Of a DNA stretch of 55,429 nt, positions 26,084-35,920 are shown piece after piece (within the stretch, counting starts at the first letter, position 1; each line of letters begins with the position of its first letter). The translations under genes were made by a program, and so were the position numbers. This DNA comes from an uncultured Neisseriaceae bacterium. Lineage in GTDB: Bacteria > Pseudomonadota > Gammaproteobacteria > Burkholderiales > Neisseriaceae. Location: the NCBI GenBank assembly GCA_946481965.1, contig CAMLPN010000007.1, positions 1-55,429 on the forward strand. Direction: 5' to 3'. The notes below the pieces were generated by a model that had not been told where the DNA came from, made no database searches, and saw only the letters and a program-made list of their open reading frames with translations.

Positions 26084-27322
26084 CTATTGTTTAATCAGAA
26101 CTTGCTGTAAGAATTTGTGACAGGGTAATGCGGTTAGTAGAGCAAGCATTATCGGCATAATAATCTGTGGCGTAACATCGGTAATTTCCAGCACAAATAC
26201 CATGGCTGTAATCGGCATTTTTTGCTGAACGGCCAGAAAAACAGTTGCGCCAACTATACAGGCGGCAACCACTGATATTTCCGGCAAGTAAATGTTCCAG
26301 ATACTGGCTATGATCAGTGCCAACATGCTGCCTAACATCATGGAAGGGGTGATCATGCCACCATAGGCGCCACCTCGTGTTGCCAGTAATAAAGCCAGCC
26401 ATTTACCCAGAAGTAGAGCTAGTGCATAACGCCAAGTTATGGCATCGGCAAAACTTAGTTCATTTCCTGCTTTTCCGTTTCCTAGTATTTCAGGTAACCA
26501 GATGGATATGACGCCAATCATGGCAAATGCGCATACACTGATCACTATAAGGTTAGGATTTTTCCGGTCTTTGGGCTGACAAGCGGTTAATTGTCGTTGT
26601 AATATCCATGAACAGATAGCTATTACAGGTCCAAGTAGTACTGCCCACATCAAAAGAGCATGGTTAAGATGAAACTGCGGTAAATGATAGGTGGGTGTTG
26701 TGCCCAAGCCTAAGCTTGCTAACCATGCTGCTGTAGTGCAACAAATCAAGGCGGCTAATACAGCTGTACCACTAAAACTCAGGAGTAATGTTTCCAGTGC
26801 AAACAGTGTGCCAGCCAGTGGTACGTCAAATACAGCCGCCAGACCGGCAGCAGCGGTACAGGCCAGTAGGATGCTACGTTCATCATCAGTAATGTGCAGC
26901 CACCGTCCACATTGTTCTGCAAGTGCTGAACTGATTTCGCGCGGAGCACTTTCCCGTCCCAGTGGTGAGCCCATACCAACTGTTACTATCTGTAGTAAAC
27001 CGTGCATGATTGAGGAAGATAAAGGCAGCGGTTTGGGGTCGTTACTGATTGCCTGATTGATGTTGACCAATTTGGCAGCAAAGCGGTGAAGTAACCACCA
27101 GCCTAAACCTGCTACCATGCCACAACAGAGTAATGCCAAAAGACGATGCATGCCAGTGGTTTGTTCCACCATGATGCGGAAAGTAATACCCTCAGTGCGA
27201 CTGATAGCATAAACTGCCTGTTGAATGAAATGCAGTAAGGTGATCAGAGTCATGCCCACTACGCCAGCTATCAGTCCACCAATGAGTAGTAAGAAAAGAA
27301 GTTTAGGTGTTAGTTTGGGCAT
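26084..27322 (-). CDS. ClC-family chloride channel / H+-Cl- antiporter
   Basis: This 412-residue integral membrane protein has about ten hydrophobic segments. GMGSPLGRESAPREIS is the ClC signature corresponding to GREGP; its Glu is the gating glutamate needed for proton coupling in family members. GGAYGGMITPSMMLG is the second anion-binding signature, and the AMVFVLEIT segment belongs to the last conserved helix. It belongs to the ClcB-like group by the GRESAPRE variant. I chose the ATG at 27322; a TTG five codons upstream is the alternative. No CBS domains follow. The transported ion is not proven. Confidence 0.88.
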   Translation of the reverse strand: MPKLTPKLLFLLLIGGLIAGVVGMTLITLLHFIQQAVYAISRTEGITFRIMVEQTTGMHRLLALLCCGMVAGLGWWLLHRFAAKLVNINQAISNDPKPLPLSSSIMHGLLQIVTVGMGSPLGRESAPREISSALAEQCGRWLHITDDERSILLACTAAAGLAAVFDVPLAGTLFALETLLLSFSGTAVLAALICCTTAAWLASLGLGTTPTYHLPQFHLNHALLMWAVLLGPVIAICSWILQRQLTACQPKDRKNPNLIVISVCAFAMIGVISIWLPEILGNGKAGNELSFADAITWRYALALLLGKWLALLLATRGGAYGGMITPSMMLGSMLALIIASIWNIYLPEISVVAACIVGATVFLAVQQKMPITAMVFVLEITDVTPQIIMPIMLALLTALPCHKFLQQVLIKQ

Positions 27323-27470
27323 GATGTAGACAAACAAAAAATCAGATAAGGGTTTCTTTTACAATTATTATGGATTTATTGTAATGGATAAACTTCGGTT
27401 TTCCGAATTTAATTACTACCTTGTGTTAAAATTAGCCCATTTTGTCAGGATTTTATAAGGATTCACATCT

Positions 27471-29099
27471 GTGATCAGTACCAATAATATTACGATGCAA
27501 TTTGGCGCAAAGCCATTATTTGAAAATGTGTCTGTGAAATTCGGTGGTGGCCATCGTTATGGTTTAATTGGTGCCAACGGATCAGGCAAATCTACATTTA
27601 TGAAAATTCTGGGCGGAGATCTGGAACCGACCAGTGGAGAAGTCGCTATTGATCAGGGTATGCGACTGGGTAAGTTACGTCAGGATCAATTTGCTTATGA
27701 AGATATGCGGGTTCTGGATGTGGTGCTAATGGGGCATACAGAGATGTGGGCAGCAATGACTGAACGTGATGCCATCTATGCTAATCCGGACGCAACTGAA
27801 GATGATTACATGCATGCTGCTGAGCTAGAAGCTAAATTTGCTGAATATGACGGCTATACTGCCGAAGCTCGCGCAGCAGAGTTATTGGCTGGTGTGGGTA
27901 TTGAAGAGCACCTGCATAATGCTAATATGAGTGAGGTAGCTCCCGGTTTTAAATTACGGGTGTTACTGGCACAGGCATTATTTTCTAAACCAGATGTATT
28001 GTTGCTGGATGAACCAACTAATAATCTGGATATTAATACCATTCGCTGGCTGGAAGAGGTGTTAAACAGTTATGAATCCACTATGATCATTATTTCCCAT
28101 GATCGTCACTTTCTGAATGAAGTTTGTACCTATATGGCCGATGTGGATTATGGTGGTATTACACTTTATCCGGGTAATTACGATGACTATATGCTGGCTT
28201 CCACTCAGGCACGGGAACGCACATTAAAAGACAATGCCAAGGCTAAAGAAAAGCTGCAGGAATTACAGGAGTTTGTGGCGCGCTTTTCTGCTAATAAATC
28301 TAAAGCACGTCAGGCGACCAGTCGTGCCAAGCTGGCGGATAAAATTAAGGCAGATATGGTGGAAGTTAAACCTTCCAGTCGTCAAAGCCCGTTTATTCGC
28401 TTTAATTATGATGATAAGAAAAAACTGCACCGACAGGCGCTGGAAGTGGATGGATTGTCTAAGCGATTTGACAAGCAGCTGTTCAAAAATCTCAGCTTTA
28501 TGCTGGATGCTGGCGAACGGTTGGCGATTATTGGCCCGAATGGTGCTGGTAAGTCTACTTTATTAAAATTGCTCGCCGGTGCCTATAACGAATCTTACGC
28601 GGATGGAATTAAGGCAGATGCAGGTACCATCAAATGGGCTGAAAAAGCTCAGGTTGGCTATTATCCGCAGGATCATGAAAACGATTTTGATACACCAGCA
28701 ACTTTAACTGACTGGATGCGCCAATGGGGTAAAGAAGGTGATGATGAACAAGTGATCCGTGGAACATTGGGTCGTTTATTGTTCGGTAGCAACGAGGTTG
28801 GCAAAGAAGTACAGGTATTATCCGGCGGTGAAAAAGGGCGTATGTTATACGGCAAACTGATTTTGCAGGAACCCAATGTGCTGGTTATGGATGAACCGAC
28901 CAATCATATGGATATGGAAAGTATCGAAGCATTAAACATGGCGCTGGAAAAATATCCCGGCACATTAGTGTTTGTTTCACATGACCGACAATTTGTTTCA
29001 AGTTTAGCAACCCAGATAATTGAGCTGGATGGCGAAGGTGGTTTTGAATATTATCTTGGCGATTATGAAGGCTATCTGGCTAAAAAAGGTTTGGTTTAA
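27471..29099 (+). CDS. ybiT: ABC-F family ATPase YbiT
   Basis: This 542-residue soluble ABC-F protein has two ATP-binding cassettes: Walker [10 protein letters not shown] and GPNGAGKST, signatures [17 protein letters not shown] and [14 protein letters not shown], Walker [12 protein letters not shown] and [11 protein letters not shown]. The inter-domain linker carries the P-site tRNA interaction motif region ([19 protein letters not shown]). The N-terminal [20 protein letters not shown] is closest to E. coli YbiT. ABC-F proteins act on the ribosome in translation. The start is GTG at 27471 with AAGG upstream. A terminator follows. Confidence 0.92.
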   Translation: MISTNNITMQFGAKPLFENVSVKFGGGHRYGLIGANGSGKSTFMKILGGDLEPTSGEVAIDQGMRLGKLRQDQFAYEDMRVLDVVLMGHTEMWAAMTERDAIYANPDATEDDYMHAAELEAKFAEYDGYTAEARAAELLAGVGIEEHLHNANMSEVAPGFKLRVLLAQALFSKPDVLLLDEPTNNLDINTIRWLEEVLNSYESTMIIISHDRHFLNEVCTYMADVDYGGITLYPGNYDDYMLASTQARERTLKDNAKAKEKLQELQEFVARFSANKSKARQATSRAKLADKIKADMVEVKPSSRQSPFIRFNYDDKKKLHRQALEVDGLSKRFDKQLFKNLSFMLDAGERLAIIGPNGAGKSTLLKLLAGAYNESYADGIKADAGTIKWAEKAQVGYYPQDHENDFDTPATLTDWMRQWGKEGDDEQVIRGTLGRLLFGSNEVGKEVQVLSGGEKGRMLYGKLILQEPNVLVMDEPTNHMDMESIEALNMALEKYPGTLVFVSHDRQFVSSLATQIIELDGEGGFEYYLGDYEGYLAKKGLV

Positions 29100-29109
29100 T
29101 AAATGTTTC

Positions 29110-29139
29110 GACTGCCTGTGTTCAGGTAGTCTTTTTTTT
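29110..29139 (+). terminator. Rho-independent terminator after ybiT
   Basis: GACTGCCTG and CAGGTAGTC pair (one G-U) around a short loop and are followed by eight or more T. Confidence 0.9.
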
Positions 29140-29155
29140 AAAGGGAGAATTGATA

Positions 29156-29701
29156 ATGGGTTCACAACAATGTGATGAAATTTCTTTAATTGATTGCAAT
29201 GAAAAAGATCATGCCAACGCTATACTGGAGTTGTTTAATGATGCCATTGTCAATTCAACAGCTTTGTATGATTATCACCCTCGTGCACCGGAGTTCATGC
29301 AAAAATGGTTTGCTGCCAAACGGGCGCATCAGTGTCCCGTCATTGGGGCAGTAAATCGGCAAGGAACACTGCTGGCTTTTGCTTCATGGGGAGCATTTCG
29401 CGATTATCCGGCCAATAAATATACCATCGAACATAGTGTGTATGTGCGCAATGACTGTCGCCGGCAGGGATTGGCAAAAAAATTGCTGCAAGAATTGATC
29501 ATCCGCGCCCGTGCCGCTGATAAGCATGTATTGGTAGGCGTGATTGATGCGGATAATAGTGGCAGTATTGCTTTGCATGAGCAGTTGGGCTTCACTTATG
29601 CCGGCACGCTGGCACAGATTGGATTTAAGTTTGGGCACTGGCTAAATGCGGCCTTCTATCAGCTTATTCTGGATACACCAGCACAGCCACATGACGACTA
29701 A
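29156..29701 (+). CDS. GNAT acetyltransferase of the phosphinothricin/methionine-sulfoximine (MnaT/PAT) type
   Basis: The protein has 181 residues. NDAIVNSTALYDYHPRAPEF matches the substrate-binding N-terminus of the PAT/YncA group, HSVYVRNDCRRQGLAKKLLQ is the acetyl-CoA loop, and NSGSIALHEQLGFTYAGTLA with a following G-x-K-F-x-x-W-L-N is typical of the same group. Members acetylate methionine sulfoximine, phosphinothricin or N-terminal amino groups of free amino acids. GGGAG 8 nt before ATG 29156 fixes the start. It lies between two strong terminators, so it is a single-gene unit. Confidence 0.85.
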   Translation: MGSQQCDEISLIDCNEKDHANAILELFNDAIVNSTALYDYHPRAPEFMQKWFAAKRAHQCPVIGAVNRQGTLLAFASWGAFRDYPANKYTIEHSVYVRNDCRRQGLAKKLLQELIIRARAADKHVLVGVIDADNSGSIALHEQLGFTYAGTLAQIGFKFGHWLNAAFYQLILDTPAQPHDD

Positions 29702-29722
29702 CTTATCAATCAAAAAAAGACT

Positions 29723-29753
29723 AAAAAGAACAGATATGATCTGTTCTTTTTTT
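29723..29753. terminator. Bidirectional terminator between GNAT gene and crcB
   Basis: AAAAAGAACAGAT and ATCTGTTCTTTTT are complementary around ATG, flanked by A and T runs on opposite sides. It can serve the rightward GNAT gene and the leftward crcB gene. Confidence 0.88.
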
Positions 29754-29781
29754 ACTTCAGCAGGGAAATTGTTCATCTGTT

Positions 29782-30162
29782 TTATTTTAATAACCATTGC
29801 ATACTGAGCATGCCCAGTATGGTTAACACTATCGATCCACCCGTATGTAAAGCAATATGTGTGATTGCCATACCCCATCGTTGTGAGTGCACTAATTGCA
29901 CGGCTTCCAAAGAAAAAGTCGAAAAAGTGGTCAGTCCGCCGAGAAATCCGGTAATGATAAACAAGCGCCATTGAGGGGCGATATCAACATAATATGTTAG
30001 TGCTATGGCAGCAATCCCAGCCAGATATGCCCCCAACCAGTTAGCAGTCAGTGTGCCGTAGGGTAAAGCTGGGTTGAGAGAATTCAGGCACAGACCAAGT
30101 AACCAACGTAATATCGCGCCTAGAGCTGCACCTATACCGATGGCTAATAAAGATAAAGGCAT
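29782..30162 (-). CDS. crcB: Fluoride channel CrcB/Fluc
   Basis: This 126-residue, four-helix membrane protein exports fluoride. Family marks are GAALGAILRWLLGL near the N-terminus, the conserved Asn in LTANWLGAYLAG, and the pore motif GFLGGLTTFSTFSLE. The dual-topology homodimer is typical of single-gene forms such as this one. No fluoride riboswitch could be recognised upstream. A small hairpin (GCAAGG, CCTTGC) lies about 20 nt before the start. Confidence 0.93.
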   Translation of the reverse strand: MPLSLLAIGIGAALGAILRWLLGLCLNSLNPALPYGTLTANWLGAYLAGIAAIALTYYVDIAPQWRLFIITGFLGGLTTFSTFSLEAVQLVHSQRWGMAITHIALHTGGSIVLTILGMLSMQWLLK

Positions 30163-30602
30163 GATTAATCATTTTCTTATTGCAAGGAATATATGCCTTG
30201 CCGGATAGTAAAATAAACTACTGAGTCAATATAATAAAAGAAAATGACTCAAACAGCTAATGCGATCATTAATCTGCTTGATTTAAGGGCTTCCATTATA
30301 TTGCCATTCTGCTTATTAATGACGAAAACCAATATTTCACATAGCTCTCTTAGCATGTTTGTATGGCATTGATAATAAGCCAAAGGCAGAATCTGAACTC
30401 AATAAAAAAGCTCATTACTGTAATGGAAGATATAGGGAGAAAAGGGGAATAATCATATTACCGATAGATTGATGAGGAAGTGACTATTGGGAAGAAGAAA
30501 AATTCAGAATTTGCTTTTTTGGCAGGGAGTGAAAATTCTATATTGCCATAAACCCAGAAAATGACTACGCTAAGACTAATATCAAAAGAAAAGGTAGCAG
30601 CA
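30163..30602. other. Divergent intergenic region crcB / nudix gene
   Basis: About 440 bp. It contains the small inverted repeat GCAAGG/CCTTGC close to crcB and a second pair GAGTCA/TGACTC near 30221-30260. Neither is followed by a T-run. No gene is supported. Confidence 0.4.
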
Positions 30603-31148
30603 ATGGATTTAACCGAACACAAAATCAGCAGTCACGAAGTGTATAACGGCTCTTTTCTGAATGTCGTGGAAGATACCGTAAGACTGCCAAATGGCAATGA
30701 AGCACAACGGATTGTGGTTAAACATCCCGGTGCTGCGGCTGTACTGGCGATCACTGCTGAGCAAAAAGTGGTGCTGGTAAAACAATGGCGTTATCCGGTT
30801 GGGGAAGCTTTGCTTGAAATCCCGGCAGGTAAACTTGATGGTCAAAACGAAGACCCGGTACATGCAGCTTTACGCGAATTAGCAGAAGAAACACCTTATA
30901 CCGCAACTGAGGTCAAACTAATTCACACCTTTTATACAGTACCTGGTTTTGGTGATGAGAAAATGTATTTGTATCTGGCTGAAAATGTGGAGCCCAATAG
31001 TACGTTAAGCGCTGATGAAGATGAAATTCTGCAACCGGTTTTGCTCAGTAGTACAGAAGTTCTCCATGCTTTGCAGAATAACCAGATTCATGATGGAAAG
31101 ACCTTAGTTGCATTACAATACTGGTTGCTAAACTGTTGCAAAGATTGA
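30603..31148 (+). CDS. Nudix hydrolase, ADP-ribose pyrophosphatase-like
   Basis: The protein has 181 residues and the layout of ADP-ribose pyrophosphatases: TEHKISSHEVYNGSFLNVVE at the N-terminus, VKQWRYPVGEALLEIPAGKLD, the nudix box ending HAALRELAEET, and VPGFGDEKMYLYLAENVE. Compared with the usual box, one residue is inserted between the first Gly and first Glu, and the usual Gly after EET is Pro. REL-x-EE is intact, so activity is likely. I start at ATG 30603, which gives the family-typical N-terminus. It is followed after 5 nt by gloB, with which it probably forms an operon. Confidence 0.85.
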   Translation: MDLTEHKISSHEVYNGSFLNVVEDTVRLPNGNEAQRIVVKHPGAAAVLAITAEQKVVLVKQWRYPVGEALLEIPAGKLDGQNEDPVHAALRELAEETPYTATEVKLIHTFYTVPGFGDEKMYLYLAENVEPNSTLSADEDEILQPVLLSSTEVLHALQNNQIHDGKTLVALQYWLLNCCKD

Positions 31149-31153
31149 TAAAA

Positions 31154-31915
31154 ATGATAAATATTAAGCCTGTTTCGGCACTGACTGATAATTATATTTG
31201 GTTATTACAACACGATCAGCAGGCGGTAGTGATTGATCCGGGTGAAGCAGCCCCTGTTTTGGATTATTTAGCCACAAGGCAACTACAGCTTTCTTCGATC
31301 TGGTTGACACACACGCATGCTGATCACATTGGTGGTGTTAGCGACCTAAAAAAAGCCTATCCTCAATGTCGTGTTTATGGAAATGACCATTGGGCAGGAG
31401 TAGACGAAGCAGTAAACGAAGGCAGTTTGTTGATCTGCGGGAATCAGAAAGTGAAAGTGTGGCATATTCCGGGACATACAACTGATCATCTGGCTTATTT
31501 ACTTCAAGATTCAATCAATCCCATACAAGTTTTTTGTGGCGATACTTTATTTAGTGCCGGATGTGGTCGGGTTTTTACCGGTACCATGGCGCAACTGTAT
31601 GACAGTCTACAACGACTGGCGAGCTTGCCAGAAGATACCTTGTTTTATCCTGCGCATGAGCTTACCGCAGCTAATTTACACTTTGCGCAGGCAGTTGAAC
31701 CACATAATCCAGATATCAAGCAGGCAATGCAAAAAGCTGGTGTTATCCCAACTCTGCCAGTTTCATTGGCGCATGAACTGAGGGTAAATCCATTTTTACG
31801 TCTTAAACAGCCAGAGGTCATTGCTGCAGTGCTTGCTCAGGGCTTAACCGCAGAAGATGCAAAACAGCCATTAGCTGTATTTACCTATTTACGGGAATGG
31901 AAAAATCGGTTTTGA
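31154..31915 (+). CDS. gloB: Hydroxyacylglutathione hydrolase (glyoxalase II)
   Basis: This 253-residue metallo-beta-lactamase-fold enzyme hydrolyses S-D-lactoylglutathione in methylglyoxal detoxification. The metal motif THTHADHIGG supplies His53, His55, Asp57 and His58. GHTTDHLAYLL and FCGDTLFSAGCGRVFTGT supply the remaining ligands, and YPAHELTAANLHFAQAVEP is the glutathione-binding part; the family usually has GHEYT where HELT stands here. The length matches the family. It is only 5 nt downstream of the nudix gene. Confidence 0.93.
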   Translation: MINIKPVSALTDNYIWLLQHDQQAVVIDPGEAAPVLDYLATRQLQLSSIWLTHTHADHIGGVSDLKKAYPQCRVYGNDHWAGVDEAVNEGSLLICGNQKVKVWHIPGHTTDHLAYLLQDSINPIQVFCGDTLFSAGCGRVFTGTMAQLYDSLQRLASLPEDTLFYPAHELTAANLHFAQAVEPHNPDIKQAMQKAGVIPTLPVSLAHELRVNPFLRLKQPEVIAAVLAQGLTAEDAKQPLAVFTYLREWKNRF

Positions 31916-32064
31916 TTACCTTCGCTGCACAGATATGCTATCATTTCAAAAGCATAATAATTAAGAAAGAATGAGTTACAAACAGGTGTGTTGACTGTAT
32001 CTTAGGTCATTGAAAGTGCTTAATACATTGAATTTAAACACTTACCAGCCTGTTGATTACAGTC

Positions 32065-33429
32065 ATGATTAAATCTAAATCAAACACCATGAACTGGGGA
32101 AATTTATTAAGTACCCAACGTTTCAAACCAGAAAATGGTCAGATAGTACCGACTGTGACAGCCTCCAGTGAGGAAGGTGCTGAAGCTTTACGCACCGACT
32201 TTCATATTGATTATGATCGCGTGGTTTTTTCCAGTGGTTTTCGCAGGCTAGCACGGAAAACTCAGGTACATCCGTTTGCTACTCATGATCATACCCATAA
32301 TCGTCTGACACATAGCGTAGAAGTGGCCAGCGTGGGGCGAAGTTTGGGTAATCGGGTCGGGGTTATGCTCAGTAATGGTGGATTTTTGCCAGCCGGTAAT
32401 CATCCTGCTGATATTGGCGCGATTGTACAGGTTGCTTGTTTGGCTCATGATTTTGGTAATCCTCCATTCGGGCATACCGGTGAAGATGCTTTGCGGGACT
32501 GGTTTCGTGATCCAAATCACAGTATTTATCTGCAAGACTTAACTACTGCAGAACGTCATGATATTACAACATACGAAGGCAATGCCCATAGTCTGAGGCT
32601 GGTCACCAGTTTAGAAATGTACCAAAATGACGGAGGAATGCGACTAACTGCCGCTGTTATTGGTGCCTTACTAAAATATCCATGGACCAGTTCTGCCGCA
32701 CAAAGGGAAGGCAAATTTAATATTTACCAAACCGAACTTCCCTTTATCAGATCAATTGCTGCGGAATTAGGATTGTCTACTATTGCTGAAAATCATTGGG
32801 TTCGCCATCCCTTATCATATTTGATGGAGGCAGCAGATGATATTTGTTACGCTTTATTGGATTTGGAAGATGCCGTTGAACTGGAATTACTGCATGTAGA
32901 TGAAGTAGAAAGAATACTCTCCAAACTGACCAATCACGAATATTCATGGCAAACCTACAGTAGTCGTGAGCGGTGTGCACGGCTACGCGGGGTAGCCATT
33001 GGTCGAGCGGTAGATAATATCGCCCAAACCTTCATTACCCATCATCGTGAATTACTACAAGGAACATTTCAGGGTGAAGATTTGCTGGCACTAGCTAGCC
33101 CTGATGTTAATGAAGCTTTAAATGGTGCGAAAGAGCTAGCCCGTACTCGAATATTCCGTCACCAAAGCAAATTGATCACGGAAATTGCTACCTTTCCTTG
33201 TCTGGCTTCTATACTCAATATACTGGTACCAGCAGTACATGACTACATCAAAACCTCATCAATCAGTCGTCGTCAGGAACTGGCGCTTTCCTTGTTGAAA
33301 GAACAAAAACTGACTAAAAATGACAACTTATATCTGGCCTACATGAAAATACTCGATTTTGTCGGAAGCATGACTGACAATACAGCAGCAAAACTGGCAC
33401 GCGAAGTATCCGGCATTGGTATGCTGTAA
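32065..33429 (+). CDS. dgt: dGTPase-like deoxynucleoside triphosphate triphosphohydrolase
   Basis: An HD-superfamily enzyme that releases triphosphate from dGTP or other dNTPs. The HD motif is HDHTHNRLTHSVEVASVGRS, then CLAHDFGNPPFGHTGEDALR. Near the N-terminus come DYDRVVFSSGFRRLARKTQV and the middle EGNAHSLRLVTSLE, both family signatures. Depending on the start, it is 454 residues (ATG 32065) or 446 (ATG 32089, MNWGNLLSTQR, like many relatives); neither has a clear ribosome binding site. Type-1 (E. coli Dgt) and type-2 forms cannot be told apart with certainty. Confidence 0.88.
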   Translation: MIKSKSNTMNWGNLLSTQRFKPENGQIVPTVTASSEEGAEALRTDFHIDYDRVVFSSGFRRLARKTQVHPFATHDHTHNRLTHSVEVASVGRSLGNRVGVMLSNGGFLPAGNHPADIGAIVQVACLAHDFGNPPFGHTGEDALRDWFRDPNHSIYLQDLTTAERHDITTYEGNAHSLRLVTSLEMYQNDGGMRLTAAVIGALLKYPWTSSAAQREGKFNIYQTELPFIRSIAAELGLSTIAENHWVRHPLSYLMEAADDICYALLDLEDAVELELLHVDEVERILSKLTNHEYSWQTYSSRERCARLRGVAIGRAVDNIAQTFITHHRELLQGTFQGEDLLALASPDVNEALNGAKELARTRIFRHQSKLITEIATFPCLASILNILVPAVHDYIKTSSISRRQELALSLLKEQKLTKNDNLYLAYMKILDFVGSMTDNTAAKLAREVSGIGML

Positions 33430-33511
33430 AATTTCGTATAAATTAACAGGTAAATAACTTTATAAAACAAATAGCTAAATTGTAATCACTATATTAGTTT
33501 TATTTTAGTAC

Positions 33512-33540
33512 TTGTCAAACGCCAGTAAATTGCGTATTAT
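33512..33540 (+). promoter_or_regulatory. Promoter of the tRNA operon
   Basis: TTGTCA at 33512-33517, a 17-bp spacer and TATTAT at 33535-33540 are followed by a GC-rich CGCGC discriminator, as expected of a stringently controlled tRNA promoter. Confidence 0.7.
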
Positions 33541-33586
33541 CGCGCTTCTTGATTTTCGCTAACTCTGAAAAGAGTTCGTAAATACT

Positions 33587-33663
33587 GCACCCGTAGCTCA
33601 GTTGGATAGAGTATCTGGCTACGAACCAGAGGGTCGGGCGTTCGAATCGCTCCGGGTGCACCA
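33587..33663 (+). tRNA. tRNA-Arg (ACG)
   Basis: The 77-nt cloverleaf with encoded CCA folds with acceptor stem GCACCCG/CGGGTGC. The anticodon loop is CTACGAA with ACG at 33621-33623, and the T loop is TTCGAAT. The first anticodon A is normally converted to inosine, reading CGU, CGC and CGA. Confidence 0.96.
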
Positions 33664-33673
33664 TCAAGTTAAG

Positions 33674-33748
33674 GCGCCCATCGTCTAGCGGTTAGGACAT
33701 CGCCCTTTCACGGCGGTAACAGGGGTTCGATTCCCCTTGGGCGTGCCA
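33674..33748 (+). tRNA. tRNA-Glu (TTC)
   Basis: The 75-nt cloverleaf with encoded CCA has acceptor stem GCGCCCA/TGGGCGT, with a G-U pair at position 1. The anticodon loop is CTTTCAC (TTC at 33717-33719) and the T arm AGGGGTTCGATTCCCCT. It is 10 nt after tRNA-Arg, in the same transcript. Confidence 0.96.
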
Positions 33749-33755
33749 GATTTCG

Positions 33756-33788
33756 AAAAACCTGTCTGATATTCAGACAGGTTTTTTT
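33756..33788. terminator. Terminator of the tRNA operon, bidirectional, with DUS-like arms
   Basis: ACCTGTCTGA and TCAGACAGGT pair perfectly around a 3-nt loop, with A-run before and T-run after. CTGTCTGAA on the minus strand matches the 3' part of the DUS-like 12-mer at 43270. It may also serve recG from the other side. Confidence 0.9.
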
Positions 33789-33883
33789 CTTTAAAAATGT
33801 TCCCATTTGGTAGTACTAAACTAAATACATCATTTTCTTGTCAGAACAAATTTATTAGTCATTAAAGATATAACGTTTATTGT

Positions 33884-35920
33884 TTATACACCAAGATAGG
33901 CAGCTCGCTGAGAAAGCCAGCGGTGCAAATGTTTTTTTACTACCTCAGGTTGCTGAGCAATTAGAACGGGAGCCAGATCACGAGCTTTTTCCAATAAGGG
34001 TAAATCTTCCTCCAGATTAGCAAAACGTAACATTGGCACACCACTTTGCCGTGCACCAAGAAATTCCCCAGGACCACGAATATTCAGATCCTGACGGGCA
34101 ATTTCAAAACCATCAGTATTTTCATATATCACCTTTAATCTGGCTTTAGCCAAGTCGCTTAATGGTTCACTAAATATCAATACACAGCGACTCGCTGCAG
34201 CACCACGTCCGACCCGACCACGCAACTGATGTAATTGCGCTAATCCCATGCGTTCAGCATGTTCAATAACCATCAAACTGGCATTGGGAACATCTACACC
34301 GACTTCAATCACCGTTGTTGCTACCAGTACTTGTATTTCTCCCTGAACAAAAGAAGCCATCACTGCTGCTTTTTCAGCTGCTTTCAATCGTCCATGGACA
34401 AGCCCGATGTTAAGATTAGGCAAAGATTTTTGCAGCTCGGCGACAGTATCAACTGCTGTTTGTAGTTGTAAAACTTCAGATTCTTCAATTAAGGGGCATA
34501 CCCAATAGACCTGCCTTCCTTGAGCACAGGTATGACTGACTAATTTTTCCACCTCTGTACGGCGGCTACTGTTAACCAGACGCGTGACAATAGGTGTTCT
34601 TCCCGGTGGTAATTCATCAATTACGGACACATCCAGATCGGCAAAAAAACTCATTGCCAAAGTTCGGGGAATTGGTGTAGCAGACATCATTAGCTGATGG
34701 ACATCTTCGCCCTTATTTTTTAAAGCTAACCGCTGAGTGACACCAAAGCGATGCTGTTCATCAACAATGACCAGACCCAGATTCTGAAACTGTACATCTT
34801 CCTGAAACAAAGCATGGGTGCCAATAGCCAGCTGAGCTGTACCGTTAGCCAATAAGCTTTTGGTTTCTTCCTTGGCTTTCTTGCGCATACTGCCGGATAA
34901 CCACGCAATTTGAATACCCAGTGGTGCAAACCATTGCTGAAATTTCAGATAATGTTGTTCAGCCAGAATCTCTGTCGGAGCCATTACTGCTACCTGAAAA
35001 CCAGCCTCAATAGCTATGGCTGCAGCAAGGGCGCAAACTATAGTCTTACCACTACCCACATCACCCTGTAACAAACGATGCATGGGGTGATTTTGCGACA
35101 AATCAAATCTAATTTCCCCGATTGCGCGTTGTTGTGCGCCGGTTAATTTAAAACCCAGATTAGATAATAATGGTTCACTGATATGACCATCACCTTTTAA
35201 GGCCAGCGCATGGCCATTCAAACGTTGCTGACGCGCCAGCCGCATCGATAATTGCTGGGCAAGTAATTCATCAAATTTCAGCCGTTGCCATGCCGGTAAA
35301 GTGCCTTCATGCAGATCGCGCGGAGAAAATTGAGGAGGTGGGGAATGCAGAAAATGCAGACTTTCCTGTAATGCAGGCAATTGTAATTGCTCTAACAGAG
35401 AGGCAGGCAAAGTATCATCTGCAGGCAAATGTTGTAAAGCGGCATTGATTAGGCGACGTAGGGTTGGTTGATTTAAGCCATTAACAGTAGGGTAAACAGG
35501 GGTCAAACTTTCTGCTAAGCCTTTTTCTGTATCAGAACGAATGCGAGGATGTACCATTTCATCGCCAAAAAAACCATGGCGGATTTCACCAAGCGCCCGA
35601 ATAACATTGCCTTCTGCCAGTTGTTTTTGCTGAGTAGGATAAAAATGGATAAAGCGTAAATAGAGTACGTGTCCGGAAACATCTTTTACCTGTACTACCA
35701 ATTGACGACGCGGACGAAACTGAATTTGCTGATGTATAACAGTTGCTTCAATTTGTACCGGTACGCCAATCTGTGCATCTGCAATAGGTGTAATATGAGT
35801 TTCATCTTCATAGCGCGATGGTAAATGTAAAGCCAGATCCCAGATATTCCCAATATTGAGTTTGGCTAATTTCGATAGCGTGGTAGCGCTGACAGTAAAA
35901 GGAAAATGATTATCGGACAT
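33884..35920 (-). CDS. recG: ATP-dependent DNA helicase RecG
   Basis: RecG remodels stalled replication forks and branched DNA. The 678 residues comprise an N-terminal wedge/OB domain (about 1-180) that grips the junction, then two helicase domains: Walker A LLQGDVGSGKTIV, Walker B DEQH in LVIVDEQHRFGV, MSATPIPRTLAMSFF (motif III), and ATTVIEVGVDVPNA and QLRGRVGRGAAAS (motifs V and VI). The C-terminal RecG signature DLNIRGPGEFLGARQSG is present. The length is close to the 693 of E. coli RecG. It is convergent with the tRNA genes. Confidence 0.95.
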   Translation of the reverse strand: MSDNHFPFTVSATTLSKLAKLNIGNIWDLALHLPSRYEDETHITPIADAQIGVPVQIEATVIHQQIQFRPRRQLVVQVKDVSGHVLYLRFIHFYPTQQKQLAEGNVIRALGEIRHGFFGDEMVHPRIRSDTEKGLAESLTPVYPTVNGLNQPTLRRLINAALQHLPADDTLPASLLEQLQLPALQESLHFLHSPPPQFSPRDLHEGTLPAWQRLKFDELLAQQLSMRLARQQRLNGHALALKGDGHISEPLLSNLGFKLTGAQQRAIGEIRFDLSQNHPMHRLLQGDVGSGKTIVCALAAAIAIEAGFQVAVMAPTEILAEQHYLKFQQWFAPLGIQIAWLSGSMRKKAKEETKSLLANGTAQLAIGTHALFQEDVQFQNLGLVIVDEQHRFGVTQRLALKNKGEDVHQLMMSATPIPRTLAMSFFADLDVSVIDELPPGRTPIVTRLVNSSRRTEVEKLVSHTCAQGRQVYWVCPLIEESEVLQLQTAVDTVAELQKSLPNLNIGLVHGRLKAAEKAAVMASFVQGEIQVLVATTVIEVGVDVPNASLMVIEHAERMGLAQLHQLRGRVGRGAAASRCVLIFSEPLSDLAKARLKVIYENTDGFEIARQDLNIRGPGEFLGARQSGVPMLRFANLEEDLPLLEKARDLAPVLIAQQPEVVKKHLHRWLSQRAAYLGV

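Noticed and set aside
30163-30260. Possible fluoride riboswitch upstream of crcB
   Set aside because: Only a small hairpin is present; the conserved pseudoknot segments of the fluoride riboswitch are not evident.
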